Assembly (NCBI GenBank): GCA_964383365.1
Contig: CAYLHF010000010.1
Span: 1 to 64,000 of the forward strand
Source of the DNA: CAYLHF01 sp964383365
GTDB lineage: Bacteria; Bacteroidota; Rhodothermia; Rhodothermales; UBA10348
Direction: 5' to 3'
DNA length: 64,000 nt
The notes below the pieces were generated by a model. That model saw only the letters and a list, made by a program, of their open reading frames with translations. It was not told the origin of the DNA and did not search any database. Below, piece after piece: positions 37,629 to 45,887 of the stretch (position 1 is its first letter; each line of letters begins with the position of its first letter). The position numbers were made by a program, and so were the translations under genes.

Positions 37629-38924
37629 ATGAACCAGCCCTCTGACAGACGCATAGATCAACTCCAGAAAGAGAACGTCCAGCTCAGACGTGCCGTAGAC
37701 GAACTCTCTGTACTGAATGAACTCTCGGCGGCGATCGGCGCGTCCCGGAGTATGGAGGAGATGATCCATACGATCATCAAGAGATCCACCAAAGCGGTTC
37801 ATGCGGAACAGGGTGTCGTCACATTGGTCGGTGAGGATGCGACCGACCCTACGAAGACTCTCGTACGGACCATGGCCAGTTCAGGGGACAAGGAGGCGTT
37901 CAGCCCGGATCAAAATCTCCTCGGCTGGATGCATCTCAATCGGAAACCGCTTGTCATCAATGACCCTGCGTCGGATACACGCTTTCAGGGAGTTAAGTGG
38001 CCAGAGTCCGTTCATTCTATCGTTGCCGTGCCGATGATTGTGCATTCAAATCTGATCGGCATTTTGACCCTGTACAATAAGAAACGAGGAGCTGACTTCT
38101 CGATAGAAGATCAGCGACTGTTATCCATTCTCGCTGCGCAGTCAGGACAACTCATCGAAAACGCTCGATTGCACCAAGAGGAAAAGAAGCTGGTCAAAAT
38201 GCAGCAGGAGGTTCATCTGGCGTACGAGATCCAGATGAATCTTATGCCGGATAAAGCACCTCCAATCGAGGGGTATGACCTGGCTGGTCTGAGTATTCCT
38301 GCGCAAAGCGTTGGGGGGGACTACTTCGACTACATACCCATTGACGAGGGCCGTCTGGTTATCTGTCTGGGTGATGTATCAGGTAAAGGATTGCCGGCAG
38401 CACTGTTGATGTCGAATCTTCAGGCAACGCTGCGTGGACAGGCTCAGTTCGGTGCGAGTGTTCACGAATCGATAGAGCACGCCAACCAGTTATTGACCCT
38501 CAGCATCCGCAAGGGATCATTCGTAACTCTTTTCTACGGTGTGCTCTGCCCTGAAACCCACTCATTCCGCTATTCTAACGCCGGACACAACCGACCGTAC
38601 ATCTGTAAGCCGGACGGCACGGTAACGGCACTCGAACTCGGCGGCCTGGTCCTCGGCTTTCTTGGGACACAGAAATACAGAGAGGAAGAACTGTTGTTTG
38701 AACCGGGAGACCTTCTCTTTATTTTTTCTGACGGGGTCACGGAAGCGATGAGTCCTTCCAGGGAGCAATTCGAAGAAGATCGGTTAGAGGCGTTACTGGC
38801 CGAAGCAGGAAACGCTTCGGCTGAAGAAGTGCTTAACCGGGTACTATCGGCCGTCCGTGAACATGCCGCCGGGGCCGAACAAAATGATGACATTACGATG
38901 GTCGCCATTCGCCGTTTGAACTGA
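37629..38924 (+). CDS. GAF-domain SpoIIE-type PP2C phosphatase (RsbU/RsbP-like)
   Basis: 431 residues. A short coiled coil (1-35) precedes a GAF sensor domain (about 38-180) and a SpoIIE/PP2C phosphatase domain (about 205-430) with metal-binding GGDYFDYI, LGDVSGKGLPAALLM, FSDGVTEAMSP and NDDITMVAI. Enzymes of this kind dephosphorylate STAS antagonists to release a sigma factor or other target from an RsbW-type kinase. The STAS gene 78 bases downstream is the obvious substrate. Confidence 0.92.
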   Translation: MNQPSDRRIDQLQKENVQLRRAVDELSVLNELSAAIGASRSMEEMIHTIIKRSTKAVHAEQGVVTLVGEDATDPTKTLVRTMASSGDKEAFSPDQNLLGWMHLNRKPLVINDPASDTRFQGVKWPESVHSIVAVPMIVHSNLIGILTLYNKKRGADFSIEDQRLLSILAAQSGQLIENARLHQEEKKLVKMQQEVHLAYEIQMNLMPDKAPPIEGYDLAGLSIPAQSVGGDYFDYIPIDEGRLVICLGDVSGKGLPAALLMSNLQATLRGQAQFGASVHESIEHANQLLTLSIRKGSFVTLFYGVLCPETHSFRYSNAGHNRPYICKPDGTVTALELGGLVLGFLGTQKYREEELLFEPGDLLFIFSDGVTEAMSPSREQFEEDRLEALLAEAGNASAEEVLNRVLSAVREHAAGAEQNDDITMVAIRRLN

Positions 38925-39002
38925 CCCCGTCTGCTTGACTATTAACGGAAAACACGGTACCGTATCCCGATCACCCAATGACGTAACCTCAGCCAGATTG
39001 AT

Positions 39003-39347
39003 ATGCCTTTCAGTACGAGCGAAAAGTACCACGCCGTGGTCATCGAGATCACAGGTAAATTCCTCGGAAGTATCGAGGGACCGGCTTTTCGCGAGAAACT
39101 CGAAGAATTAAAAGAAGCCGGTAAGGCCAGAATTGTCATCGACCTCTCCAAGGCCGACTTCATGGATTCATCAGGCATTGGTACGTTGATCGGTGCGCTC
39201 GCGACGATGAAAAAGGTAAACGGTGATATCAAACTCGCCGGAATGAAAGATCGGATCAAGAATCTTTTTCTACTTACGAGGCTTTTGGGGACTGTCTTCG
39301 AAGATTTCGACACGGTCGAGGAGGCAGCGGCAGCTCTCGCAGCCTGA
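39003..39347 (+). CDS. STAS-domain anti-sigma factor antagonist (RsbV/SpoIIAA-like)
   Basis: 114 residues, one STAS domain. The phosphorylatable Ser lies in FMDSSGIGTL (about residue 57-66). The unphosphorylated form binds and sequesters an RsbW-type kinase. It follows the SpoIIE-type phosphatase, and the only visible RsbW-like kinase is 3.4 kb downstream. Confidence 0.92.
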   Translation: MPFSTSEKYHAVVIEITGKFLGSIEGPAFREKLEELKEAGKARIVIDLSKADFMDSSGIGTLIGALATMKKVNGDIKLAGMKDRIKNLFLLTRLLGTVFEDFDTVEEAAAALAA

Positions 39348-39410
39348 GTCCGTTTTTCAACCGGGCACAACCTTACCAGGAATCATTCTTCCCAGCCTGG
39401 TGAACAAGAG

Positions 39411-39602
39411 ATGATTGTCGTCGATCGACGTGCCATGGAGATGCTCAGCCGACTCGGTCGAATCGACGAAGCCATCGAGGCCTATTCTGTGTTCGCTGAC
39501 CTGTGGAAAGACGCCGATCCTGAACTACAGCCGCAGGTACGGTATGCGAGAGATCGAATAGACGCATTACTTCAACAAAAAGCCCGTGAGCCCGACCAGT
39601 AG
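39411..39602 (+). CDS. Short TPR-like protein or remnant
   Basis: 63 residues. GRIDEAIEAYSVFADLWKDADPELQP matches the last TPR helix pair plus tail of long TPR-kinase or adenylate-cyclase-type proteins. The frame is open for about 20 codons upstream without another TPR. It may be a small real protein or the surviving 3' end of a lost gene. Confidence 0.5.
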   Translation: MIVVDRRAMEMLSRLGRIDEAIEAYSVFADLWKDADPELQPQVRYARDRIDALLQQKAREPDQ

Positions 39603-39653
39603 GGACTCCGTACAACCCCACCATCACTCGTATAACAGCTGCGAGGTGCCCCC

Positions 39654-40406
39654 ATGTACATGCGCTTCGTCCAACTCAGTATTCGCCCGGATGCCACCGA
39701 AGCGTTCGAGCGGTTTTACAGTTATCGGGTGGCCCCGGCCCTTCTCGAGATCGACGGTTGCGTGTCCGCACGTCTGATTCGGAATGAAAATAACCCGAGC
39801 GACTTCCTCTCGTTCACCCTCTGGAGAACGGCCGATCACGCCAACGCATTCGAATCCAGTGGATATTATGACGAACTGATCGCCGAGAATGAACCGTTTA
39901 CCGAATCGTCTTCTGAGTGGAAAATCCAGCTCACCGAGAACAATACGCTGGAATATCGGGAGGTCGAAGAGAAACCGACCGTAAAGGCGATGCCGGTAGT
40001 TGCGGGAACCGAAGACCTCGCACCTTCAAAAACGCTCACGCCCGACACGTACGTGCGCATTCTATCCGCACGTGTCGAACCTGACTCGTTCGACGAATTT
40101 CGTACGCGCTACGACAGCCTGATCGTGCCTGAACTAGTGCAAATCGACGGATGCCGGGCTGCCTACCTGATCGGTCGACAGGAACGGGGAGAAGGAATTT
40201 CTGTGACGGTCTGGGACTCTAAGCAGCACGCCGATTCTTACGAACAAAGCGGAAAATTCCAGCAATTATTTTCCGTCATTCAGCCTCTCCTCTCGTCCCT
40301 CTATCAATGGAAAATGTCCCTCGATCCTTCCAGACAATCGAATACAAGCACCAGTGATGACGTGTCGGTCGAGGGCTATCGAATCGTCACCGGTGAGTCA
40401 CTCTGA
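39654..40406 (+). CDS. Tandem ABM-domain protein
   Basis: 250 residues made of two similar halves (about 1-95 and 130-225). Each has the antibiotic-biosynthesis-monooxygenase (ABM) ferredoxin-like pattern: RFVQLSIRPD / RILSARVEPD at the first strand, ALLEIDGCVSARLI / ELVQIDGCRAAYLI in the middle, and TLWRTADHANAFESSG / TVWDSKQHADSYEQSG later. It looks like an internal duplication giving a one-chain dimer. Family members act as cofactor-free monooxygenases, haem-degrading enzymes or binding proteins; the substrate is unknown. Confidence 0.82.
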   Translation: MYMRFVQLSIRPDATEAFERFYSYRVAPALLEIDGCVSARLIRNENNPSDFLSFTLWRTADHANAFESSGYYDELIAENEPFTESSSEWKIQLTENNTLEYREVEEKPTVKAMPVVAGTEDLAPSKTLTPDTYVRILSARVEPDSFDEFRTRYDSLIVPELVQIDGCRAAYLIGRQERGEGISVTVWDSKQHADSYEQSGKFQQLFSVIQPLLSSLYQWKMSLDPSRQSNTSTSDDVSVEGYRIVTGESL

Positions 40407-40467
40407 AGCATCGATTAATGTCTTTGGGCTTTCGACCGATCCAAGCAGAAACAAGCCACTTAGTCCG

Positions 40468-40746
40468 ATGAACGACCCTGTAATTGACAGCCTGGACCTA
40501 AAAATACGTTCGTTTCTTCAGAACGCAGGGTGCAGCTACGACGAATCGAAAGCATCATCCCTACAATTGATGCAGTACTTTGAAGCCGAATATGGACTCC
40601 AGGTCCTTGGGTTTTTGGAGCAGGAATGGCTTGAAGAGCAGGTCGAGAGGGATATTTTCCGGGGCCAATTTGCCGATCTCAGGGAATACGTGAGTCAGGA
40701 TCGGCTGGCAGACTTCGACCAGGCCGTGGCATCCATCTGGGACTGA
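40468..40746 (+). CDS. Hypothetical small acidic helical protein
   Basis: 92 residues from the ATG at 40468. Mostly helical and acidic (YFEAEYGLQVLGFLEQEWLEEQVERDIF), with no motif I recognise. A longer in-frame start at 40354 overlaps the preceding gene by 53 bases and is less likely. It is in the same direction as its signalling neighbours. Confidence 0.65.
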   Translation: MNDPVIDSLDLKIRSFLQNAGCSYDESKASSLQLMQYFEAEYGLQVLGFLEQEWLEEQVERDIFRGQFADLREYVSQDRLADFDQAVASIWD

Positions 40747-40909
40747 GGGCTCCGAACGTTCCGGAGTTGCCCGTAACCGGATATTTTGGTACCCTTTCGG
40801 GGTGGTGAAATCAATATCAGCGTCGTTTCTGTCTGCACCCGGAATGGATTCGGACCGATGGTAGGAGTCACCGCACACCACCCACCCCCTCCTTGATCCC
40901 GCTACCAGA

Positions 40910-42736
40910 GTGATTGCATCCAGCCGGTCCCTACGATTCATTATCGCCCTTACAGTAGTCCTTACCACTGCATCGACACGTGTGGCGAATTCCCAGACGT
41001 TCTCCCTGAAGACCGCCGCGGCCGGTTTGACCGATGCCGTGAACACGAATGGTGTGGCGGTTGCCGACTACGACGGAGACGGCGACCTCGATGCCTATTT
41101 CGTCGCCGTAAAACAATATGACCCCATTGATCCTACAACTTGGAATCGACTGTACAGGAACAATGGAAACGGCACGTTTTCGGATATGACAATTGCCGCA
41201 GGAGTCTCGGCTGTCCCGTCGGAGGGCTACACGCCGGGACCGATGGGAAATAAGTTTGGAGCCTCATGGGGAGATTACGACCGGGACGGCGATCCGGATC
41301 TTTTTCTCAGTCAGGTCGGACCGGATATTCTCTATCGAAATAACGGAGACGGTTCGTTTTCAGATGTCACGGCAGAGGCCGGAGTTGCAGGACTCACGGG
41401 TCCGGATGACAATTTCGCAGATGCCAGTGCGCTCTGGTGGGACCACGACCTGGACGGCGATCTGGACCTGTATGTCAGTTCCTGGACCGGTGCCAACAGA
41501 ATGTATCGGAATCTTGGAAACGGATCATTTCAGGATATTTCGGTGGAGAGCGGGCTGGCGGACGAAGGACGTACCTGGAGTTCCGTTCCACTGGATGTAA
41601 ACGACGACGGCCTGTTGGATCTGTACGTAGTGAATGATTTCGGAGCCAATCGATTCTACGTAAACCACACCGACTCTCATTTCACGGAGGAGACAGCAGC
41701 CTACGGTCTGGAGGACATTGGCAACGGCATGGGAGTCGCCGTGGGTGACTATGACAACAATGGTACATTCGACATCTATGTCACCAACATTTCATATATC
41801 TTCTCCAATCCTCTTTTTTCGAACGACGGTCGGGGACACTTTACAGACGTTGCCGAACAGGTAGGCGTTTCGGATCCCGGTTGGTCCTGGGGCACGGAGT
41901 TTTTTGATGCGGATCACGATGGCGATCAAGACCTCTACGTCGCAACCGGATTTGTCGACCGCGTCTTCACCAACCATTTCTTCTCCAATACCCTTTTTGA
42001 GTCTTCTCATCCTGTATTTAAAGACGTGTCCAACGCGACTAACACGGCAGATCCGAATTCATGTCGGGCGATGGCCGTGTTCGATTACGACAACGACGGG
42101 GATCTGGATATGCTGGTCGCCAACTGGTTTTCAGCTCCTACGCTCCTCGAGAACGAAATGTCAGAGGGCAACTGGTTGAAGATGCAGCTCAAAGGGACGG
42201 TTTCGAACACGGATGGCTTCGGTGCGAGCATCATGATTCGGTCCGGAGGAAAAAACCAGTACCGATACAATGATGCGGTTGACTATCTTCAACAGAGCCC
42301 TCAACCCCTTCACGTCGGCCTGGGCCTGAACCCGTCGGTCGATGATCTCGTCGTGACCTGGCCCGGTGGATATACGGAATCGTTCGGGGCCTTCAATGTC
42401 AATCAGACGGTCACTCTCGTCGAAGGGTCGGGCCGTGCGGTTGCCACAGATGTAGCTATTGAGGATCTACCTGGATCGGTTCATCTGTCTCAGAATTTCC
42501 CGAATCCGTTTGCGGGTAAAACGGAAATTCGTTTCTCTCTCGATCAGGCCGGACCGGTTCGCCTCGAATTAATCGATCTCATGGGTCGGCCGATTCGAAC
42601 GGTTATTGACGAATTTCGATCTACGGGCACTCATGACGTGACGATACATGCAGATCGTCTTCCGGCGGGCATGTACCTGTATCGCCTTACCACATCGCGC
42701 GGCGCGACAAATCGCTCGATGACCGTCCTCCGATAG
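40910..42736 (+). CDS. T9SS-secreted VCBS-repeat/ASPIC protein
   Basis: 608 residues from a GTG at 40910. Signal peptide to about residue 29. Six or more VCBS/FG-GAP blades with DxDxDGDxD loops (YDGDGDLDAY, YDRDGDPDLF, HDLDGDLDLY, YDNDGDLDML) are followed by an ASPIC/UnbV domain (about 420-500, with NWLKMQLKG and VTWPGGYTESF) and a type IX sorting domain (last 80 residues, QNFPNPFAGKTEIRF). It is a relative of the 277-3347 protein, with one propeller and the sorting tail that the other lacks. It lies between the two halves of the partner-switch genes. Confidence 0.92.
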   Translation: MIASSRSLRFIIALTVVLTTASTRVANSQTFSLKTAAAGLTDAVNTNGVAVADYDGDGDLDAYFVAVKQYDPIDPTTWNRLYRNNGNGTFSDMTIAAGVSAVPSEGYTPGPMGNKFGASWGDYDRDGDPDLFLSQVGPDILYRNNGDGSFSDVTAEAGVAGLTGPDDNFADASALWWDHDLDGDLDLYVSSWTGANRMYRNLGNGSFQDISVESGLADEGRTWSSVPLDVNDDGLLDLYVVNDFGANRFYVNHTDSHFTEETAAYGLEDIGNGMGVAVGDYDNNGTFDIYVTNISYIFSNPLFSNDGRGHFTDVAEQVGVSDPGWSWGTEFFDADHDGDQDLYVATGFVDRVFTNHFFSNTLFESSHPVFKDVSNATNTADPNSCRAMAVFDYDNDGDLDMLVANWFSAPTLLENEMSEGNWLKMQLKGTVSNTDGFGASIMIRSGGKNQYRYNDAVDYLQQSPQPLHVGLGLNPSVDDLVVTWPGGYTESFGAFNVNQTVTLVEGSGRAVATDVAIEDLPGSVHLSQNFPNPFAGKTEIRFSLDQAGPVRLELIDLMGRPIRTVIDEFRSTGTHDVTIHADRLPAGMYLYRLTTSRGATNRSMTVLR

Positions 42737-42752
42737 AGAGCCGAGTTCGCCA

Positions 42753-43157
42753 ATGGACAGGACGTTTCCCCGTCAGATAGATAGTCTAGCGTCGGTTTTT
42801 TCCTTTCTGGACGAAACAGCAGACACATATGACTGGCCCCCGCCTGTTCGGTTTGCCGTCGCCATGGCTGTCGAGGAACTCTTTACAAACATGGTGAAAT
42901 ACAATGCCGATGGAAAGACAGAGATCAGCATAGAATTGACTTCCACCGACGAATCCATCTCGGTATCTCTTGTTGACGATGATTCCGATCCGTTTGACAT
43001 AACTGCCCAAAAAGATGTCGATACCAATGCCCACCTTAAAGACCGTCGACCCGGCGGCCTTGGAATTCATCTGGTGAAACGATTCATGGATGAGATATCG
43101 TATGAGTACAAAGAACGTAGAACACGCATTCGCGTGGTAAAACATCTAAACGGATAA
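42753..43157 (+). CDS. RsbW-type anti-sigma serine kinase
   Basis: 134 residues, HATPase_c/GHKL fold. The N-box VEELFTNMVKYN (about 48-59), the G1 box VDDDSDPFD and the GGLGIHLVKRFMDE G2 region are intact. Such kinases phosphorylate STAS antagonists and bind a sigma factor or other partner. The stop overlaps the start of the next STAS gene by one base, which implies coupled translation. Confidence 0.92.
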   Translation: MDRTFPRQIDSLASVFSFLDETADTYDWPPPVRFAVAMAVEELFTNMVKYNADGKTEISIELTSTDESISVSLVDDDSDPFDITAQKDVDTNAHLKDRRPGGLGIHLVKRFMDEISYEYKERRTRIRVVKHLNG

Positions 43158-43441
43158 TGTTCGAGATCAACCAGCCCTCTCCCACTCAATTGCGGCTTTC
43201 GGGACATTTCGATGCGGCCCAGGTCGACGTCGCGTCCCCATTCTTTGACGGTTTGACCCGGTCCAGCGTCATTCACTTCGAGGATCTGACCTATATCTCG
43301 AGTGCAGGATTGAGTATTCTGCTCTTCACGCAACAGCGTCTCTCCGAGACAGGTGACAGTCTGCATCTTGTCGGAATGACGCCACATGTCAAGATGGTCT
43401 TTGAATATGCGGGATTCGACCAGATTTTCGAGATCGACTGA
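43157..43441 (+). CDS. Second STAS-domain antagonist
   Basis: 94 residues, compact STAS domain. The phosphosite region is TYISSAGLSIL (about 45-55), with Ser-Ser before Ala-Gly-Leu in place of SSGIG. It is translationally coupled to the RsbW-type kinase, so it is probably its cognate antagonist, while the STAS protein at 39003 may be an alternative partner fed by the phosphatase. Confidence 0.9.
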   Translation: MFEINQPSPTQLRLSGHFDAAQVDVASPFFDGLTRSSVIHFEDLTYISSAGLSILLFTQQRLSETGDSLHLVGMTPHVKMVFEYAGFDQIFEID

Positions 43442-43529
43442 CAACATACCATGGACGGACGGAACAGCACCGTCCAGAATCCCGGACCAACTTTCCAGCA
43501 TTCCAACTGTATTTCATTCGATTGCTTTC

Positions 43530-44078
43530 ATGACCGAATTATCTGACGTTCAACTCGTAGACCGAATTCTAGCCGGAGACCGAAGGGCATTCGCAGACTT
43601 GTTGGATCGATATCAGAAGGTGGTTTTTAATGTGGCCGTCGGAATCGTCAGTAATGAACAGGACGCTGAAGATGTAACGCAGACCGTTTTTTTGAAAGTG
43701 TACGAGAATCTCGCGACATACAATCCGAAATACCGGTTTTTCAGCTGGCTCTACAGGATATCTGTCAACGAATCTTTGAATGCTCGAAAACGGCGGCGGA
43801 CCGGATCGGAACTCGTGGAAGAATCCGTTCCGTCCAGGATCTCTTCAGAAAAACAGACGCTTGATTCTGACCGCGAAGACCGAATTGGCCGCGCGATGAT
43901 GCATCTTACTCCGGAGAACAGGGCAATCGTCCTGCTCAGACATTATCAGGAGTTCTCGTATGCGGAAATTGGATATATCATGGACCTGTCTTCTGAAAAA
44001 GTTAAATCACGACTCTACTCGGCTCGAAAGCAACTCGGTACCATTCTGATAAAAACTGGATTACGAGCGCAGTTATGA
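43530..44078 (+). CDS. ECF-type RNA polymerase sigma factor
   Basis: 182 residues from the ATG at 43530; an in-frame start at 43386 overlaps the STAS gene by 56 bases and adds unrelated residues. Region 2 (about 25-95) has the typical EQDAEDVTQTVFLKVYENL and FFSWLYRISVNESLNARKR. Region 4 (about 125-175) has LRHYQEFSYAEIGYIM and KVKSRLYSARKQL. It is followed by its anti-sigma factor with a four-base overlap. Confidence 0.94.
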   Translation: MTELSDVQLVDRILAGDRRAFADLLDRYQKVVFNVAVGIVSNEQDAEDVTQTVFLKVYENLATYNPKYRFFSWLYRISVNESLNARKRRRTGSELVEESVPSRISSEKQTLDSDREDRIGRAMMHLTPENRAIVLLRHYQEFSYAEIGYIMDLSSEKVKSRLYSARKQLGTILIKTGLRAQL

Positions 44079-44851
44079 GCATATCGACAGAGCATCTGAT
44101 TCTTCTGGAAGTAGACGGTGGAATTACCCCTCAGCAACACAACGAGTTGCAACGTCGGATGGCCTCGGATCCCTCCATCCAGGAATCGTACGATCAGATT
44201 CTGGCCGTTCAGGAGGCATTCATGACGTTTGAGGAGAAAATGCCTCCGAAAAACCTGCGCTCGCGCATACTGAACTCACTACCACCTGCCGACCTTGAAT
44301 CATCGAATGCGTCGAAACCAGGATGGGTCGGTCGGTTATGGACGCTGATTATGGCCCCCCGCCCGGTTTCTCTCGCCTACGCATTTACTGTTGGGGTCCT
44401 GCTTACTGCCGGCCTTTTCACCGTGACGGACATCTCCTCGACAGCGTCGAATACGTCCACGATTGCTGGAACGATTCGCGACGCTTCCGGCGAGATTGAA
44501 ATCCCTGTCGCTGAGGCTCCGGAAACGACCAGGCTGCAATTCGTTTCGAGCCGAATCAGCGGTGTGGTCGTGACCACGCGTGGTACGGACTATGTTGACG
44601 TTCAGCTATCGTTCGATGCCGAGTCGTCAGCCGATATCCGGATCGACTATGACGATGATGCGCTGGAACCGGCGAGTATCGAAAACAGGACGCCCAATAC
44701 AGATGTCCTGATGAGTTCCGTAGAACGCAGGTTAATGCTTGCGGGAACCGGATCGGTTAATCATATATTCCGGTTCAGAATGATTCAGACGGATGCTCCC
44801 TCACCTGTTGTAACCATTCTCTCAGATGGAGAGAAGATTTTCGAACAATAA
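44075..44851 (+). CDS. Membrane anti-sigma factor
   Basis: 258 residues. An N-terminal cytoplasmic helical domain (about 1-95) with LEVDGGITPQQHNELQRRM resembles the anti-sigma domain without the zinc His/Cys motif. One transmembrane helix lies at about 107-127 and an extracytoplasmic domain of about 125 residues follows. It starts inside the sigma gene stop (ATGA), and the PrsW-like protease gene follows nine bases after. This layout suggests release of the sigma factor by regulated proteolysis. Confidence 0.82.
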   Translation: MSISTEHLILLEVDGGITPQQHNELQRRMASDPSIQESYDQILAVQEAFMTFEEKMPPKNLRSRILNSLPPADLESSNASKPGWVGRLWTLIMAPRPVSLAYAFTVGVLLTAGLFTVTDISSTASNTSTIAGTIRDASGEIEIPVAEAPETTRLQFVSSRISGVVVTTRGTDYVDVQLSFDAESSADIRIDYDDDALEPASIENRTPNTDVLMSSVERRLMLAGTGSVNHIFRFRMIQTDAPSPVVTILSDGEKIFEQ

Positions 44852-44859
44852 TCCGGTTC

Positions 44860-45864
44860 ATGTCCATCGTAGGAATAAGCATCAGTCTCCTGCCGGTACT
44901 CCTGTTTCTGACTGGACTCATTCTTCTGGACAGCTTCAAACTGGTTCGATTCAGGCCTCTTCTCTTCTCGCTTCTCTACGGCGCTGTCGTGGCGGTGATC
45001 GCGTACCAGTTGAATACATTCCTTCTGGATCGTTTCTCGATTTCGCTGACGCCATTTTCGCGGTATGCTGCCCCCGGGATCGAAGAGACGTTGAAGGCAG
45101 GATTCATCGTCCTGTTGATCAAACAAAATCGAGTTGGCTTTGCGGTCGACGCTGCAATCCACGGATTTGCCGTCGGAGCCGGATTCGCAGTAATCGAAAA
45201 TATATACTATCTGGCGACGGCCCCTGAAGCCGGTATGTATGTCTGGGGCATTCGAGGGCTTGGAACGGCCATCATGCACGGTGGAGCGACAACGGTATTT
45301 GCGCTGGTACTGAAGAACCTGGCCGATCGAGACGTTCAAATTCGAGCATCCAGGCTTGGACTCTCACTTTTTGCCGCGTTCTGTCTACACTCGCTCTACA
45401 ACCACTTCATCCTTCCCCCTCTCGTGGGTACATCAGTCCTCCTGGTCGTCTTTCCGGCGATCATCATGGGACTCTTCAACGAAAGCGAAAAACGGATGAG
45501 GAGTTGGTTGGGTTCGGGCTTCGATACCGATCAGGAACTCCTCGGTCTGATTCTATCCGGACAGTTGAGTTCGACGCGGGTTGGAACGTACCTGCATGAT
45601 CTCAAAGGACATTTCGACGGAACCGTGATCGTAGATATGTTGTGTCTGATCCGAATACGTGTCGAACTTTCGATCCGGGCGAAAGGATTGATCATGATGC
45701 GGGAAGCAGGATTTCAAGCACCGGTAGACCCGCTCACAAAATCCAAATTTGAGGAGTTAGCGTATCTGGAGGATAACATCGGACGAACCGGGCTTGCAGC
45801 CATAGAACCGATACACCGCTGGAATCGAAAGGAACTCTGGCAGCTGCACGTGTTAAAACAATGA
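44860..45864 (+). CDS. PrsW-family intramembrane protease with C-terminal extension
   Basis: 334 residues. About seven to eight membrane segments (1-205) carry PrsW motifs: EETLK (75-79), FAVIEN (about 109-114), and His residues at H140 (IMHGG) and in HSLYNH. B. subtilis PrsW makes the first cut in anti-sigma factor RsiW, so the anti-sigma gene just upstream is the natural substrate. A soluble, helical tail of about 130 residues (from NESEKRM) is not found in the short PrsW proteins and may regulate or localise it. Confidence 0.9.
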   Translation: MSIVGISISLLPVLLFLTGLILLDSFKLVRFRPLLFSLLYGAVVAVIAYQLNTFLLDRFSISLTPFSRYAAPGIEETLKAGFIVLLIKQNRVGFAVDAAIHGFAVGAGFAVIENIYYLATAPEAGMYVWGIRGLGTAIMHGGATTVFALVLKNLADRDVQIRASRLGLSLFAAFCLHSLYNHFILPPLVGTSVLLVVFPAIIMGLFNESEKRMRSWLGSGFDTDQELLGLILSGQLSSTRVGTYLHDLKGHFDGTVIVDMLCLIRIRVELSIRAKGLIMMREAGFQAPVDPLTKSKFEELAYLEDNIGRTGLAAIEPIHRWNRKELWQLHVLKQ

Positions 45865-45887
45865 CAAAACCCTCCGCCCGTCTCCTG

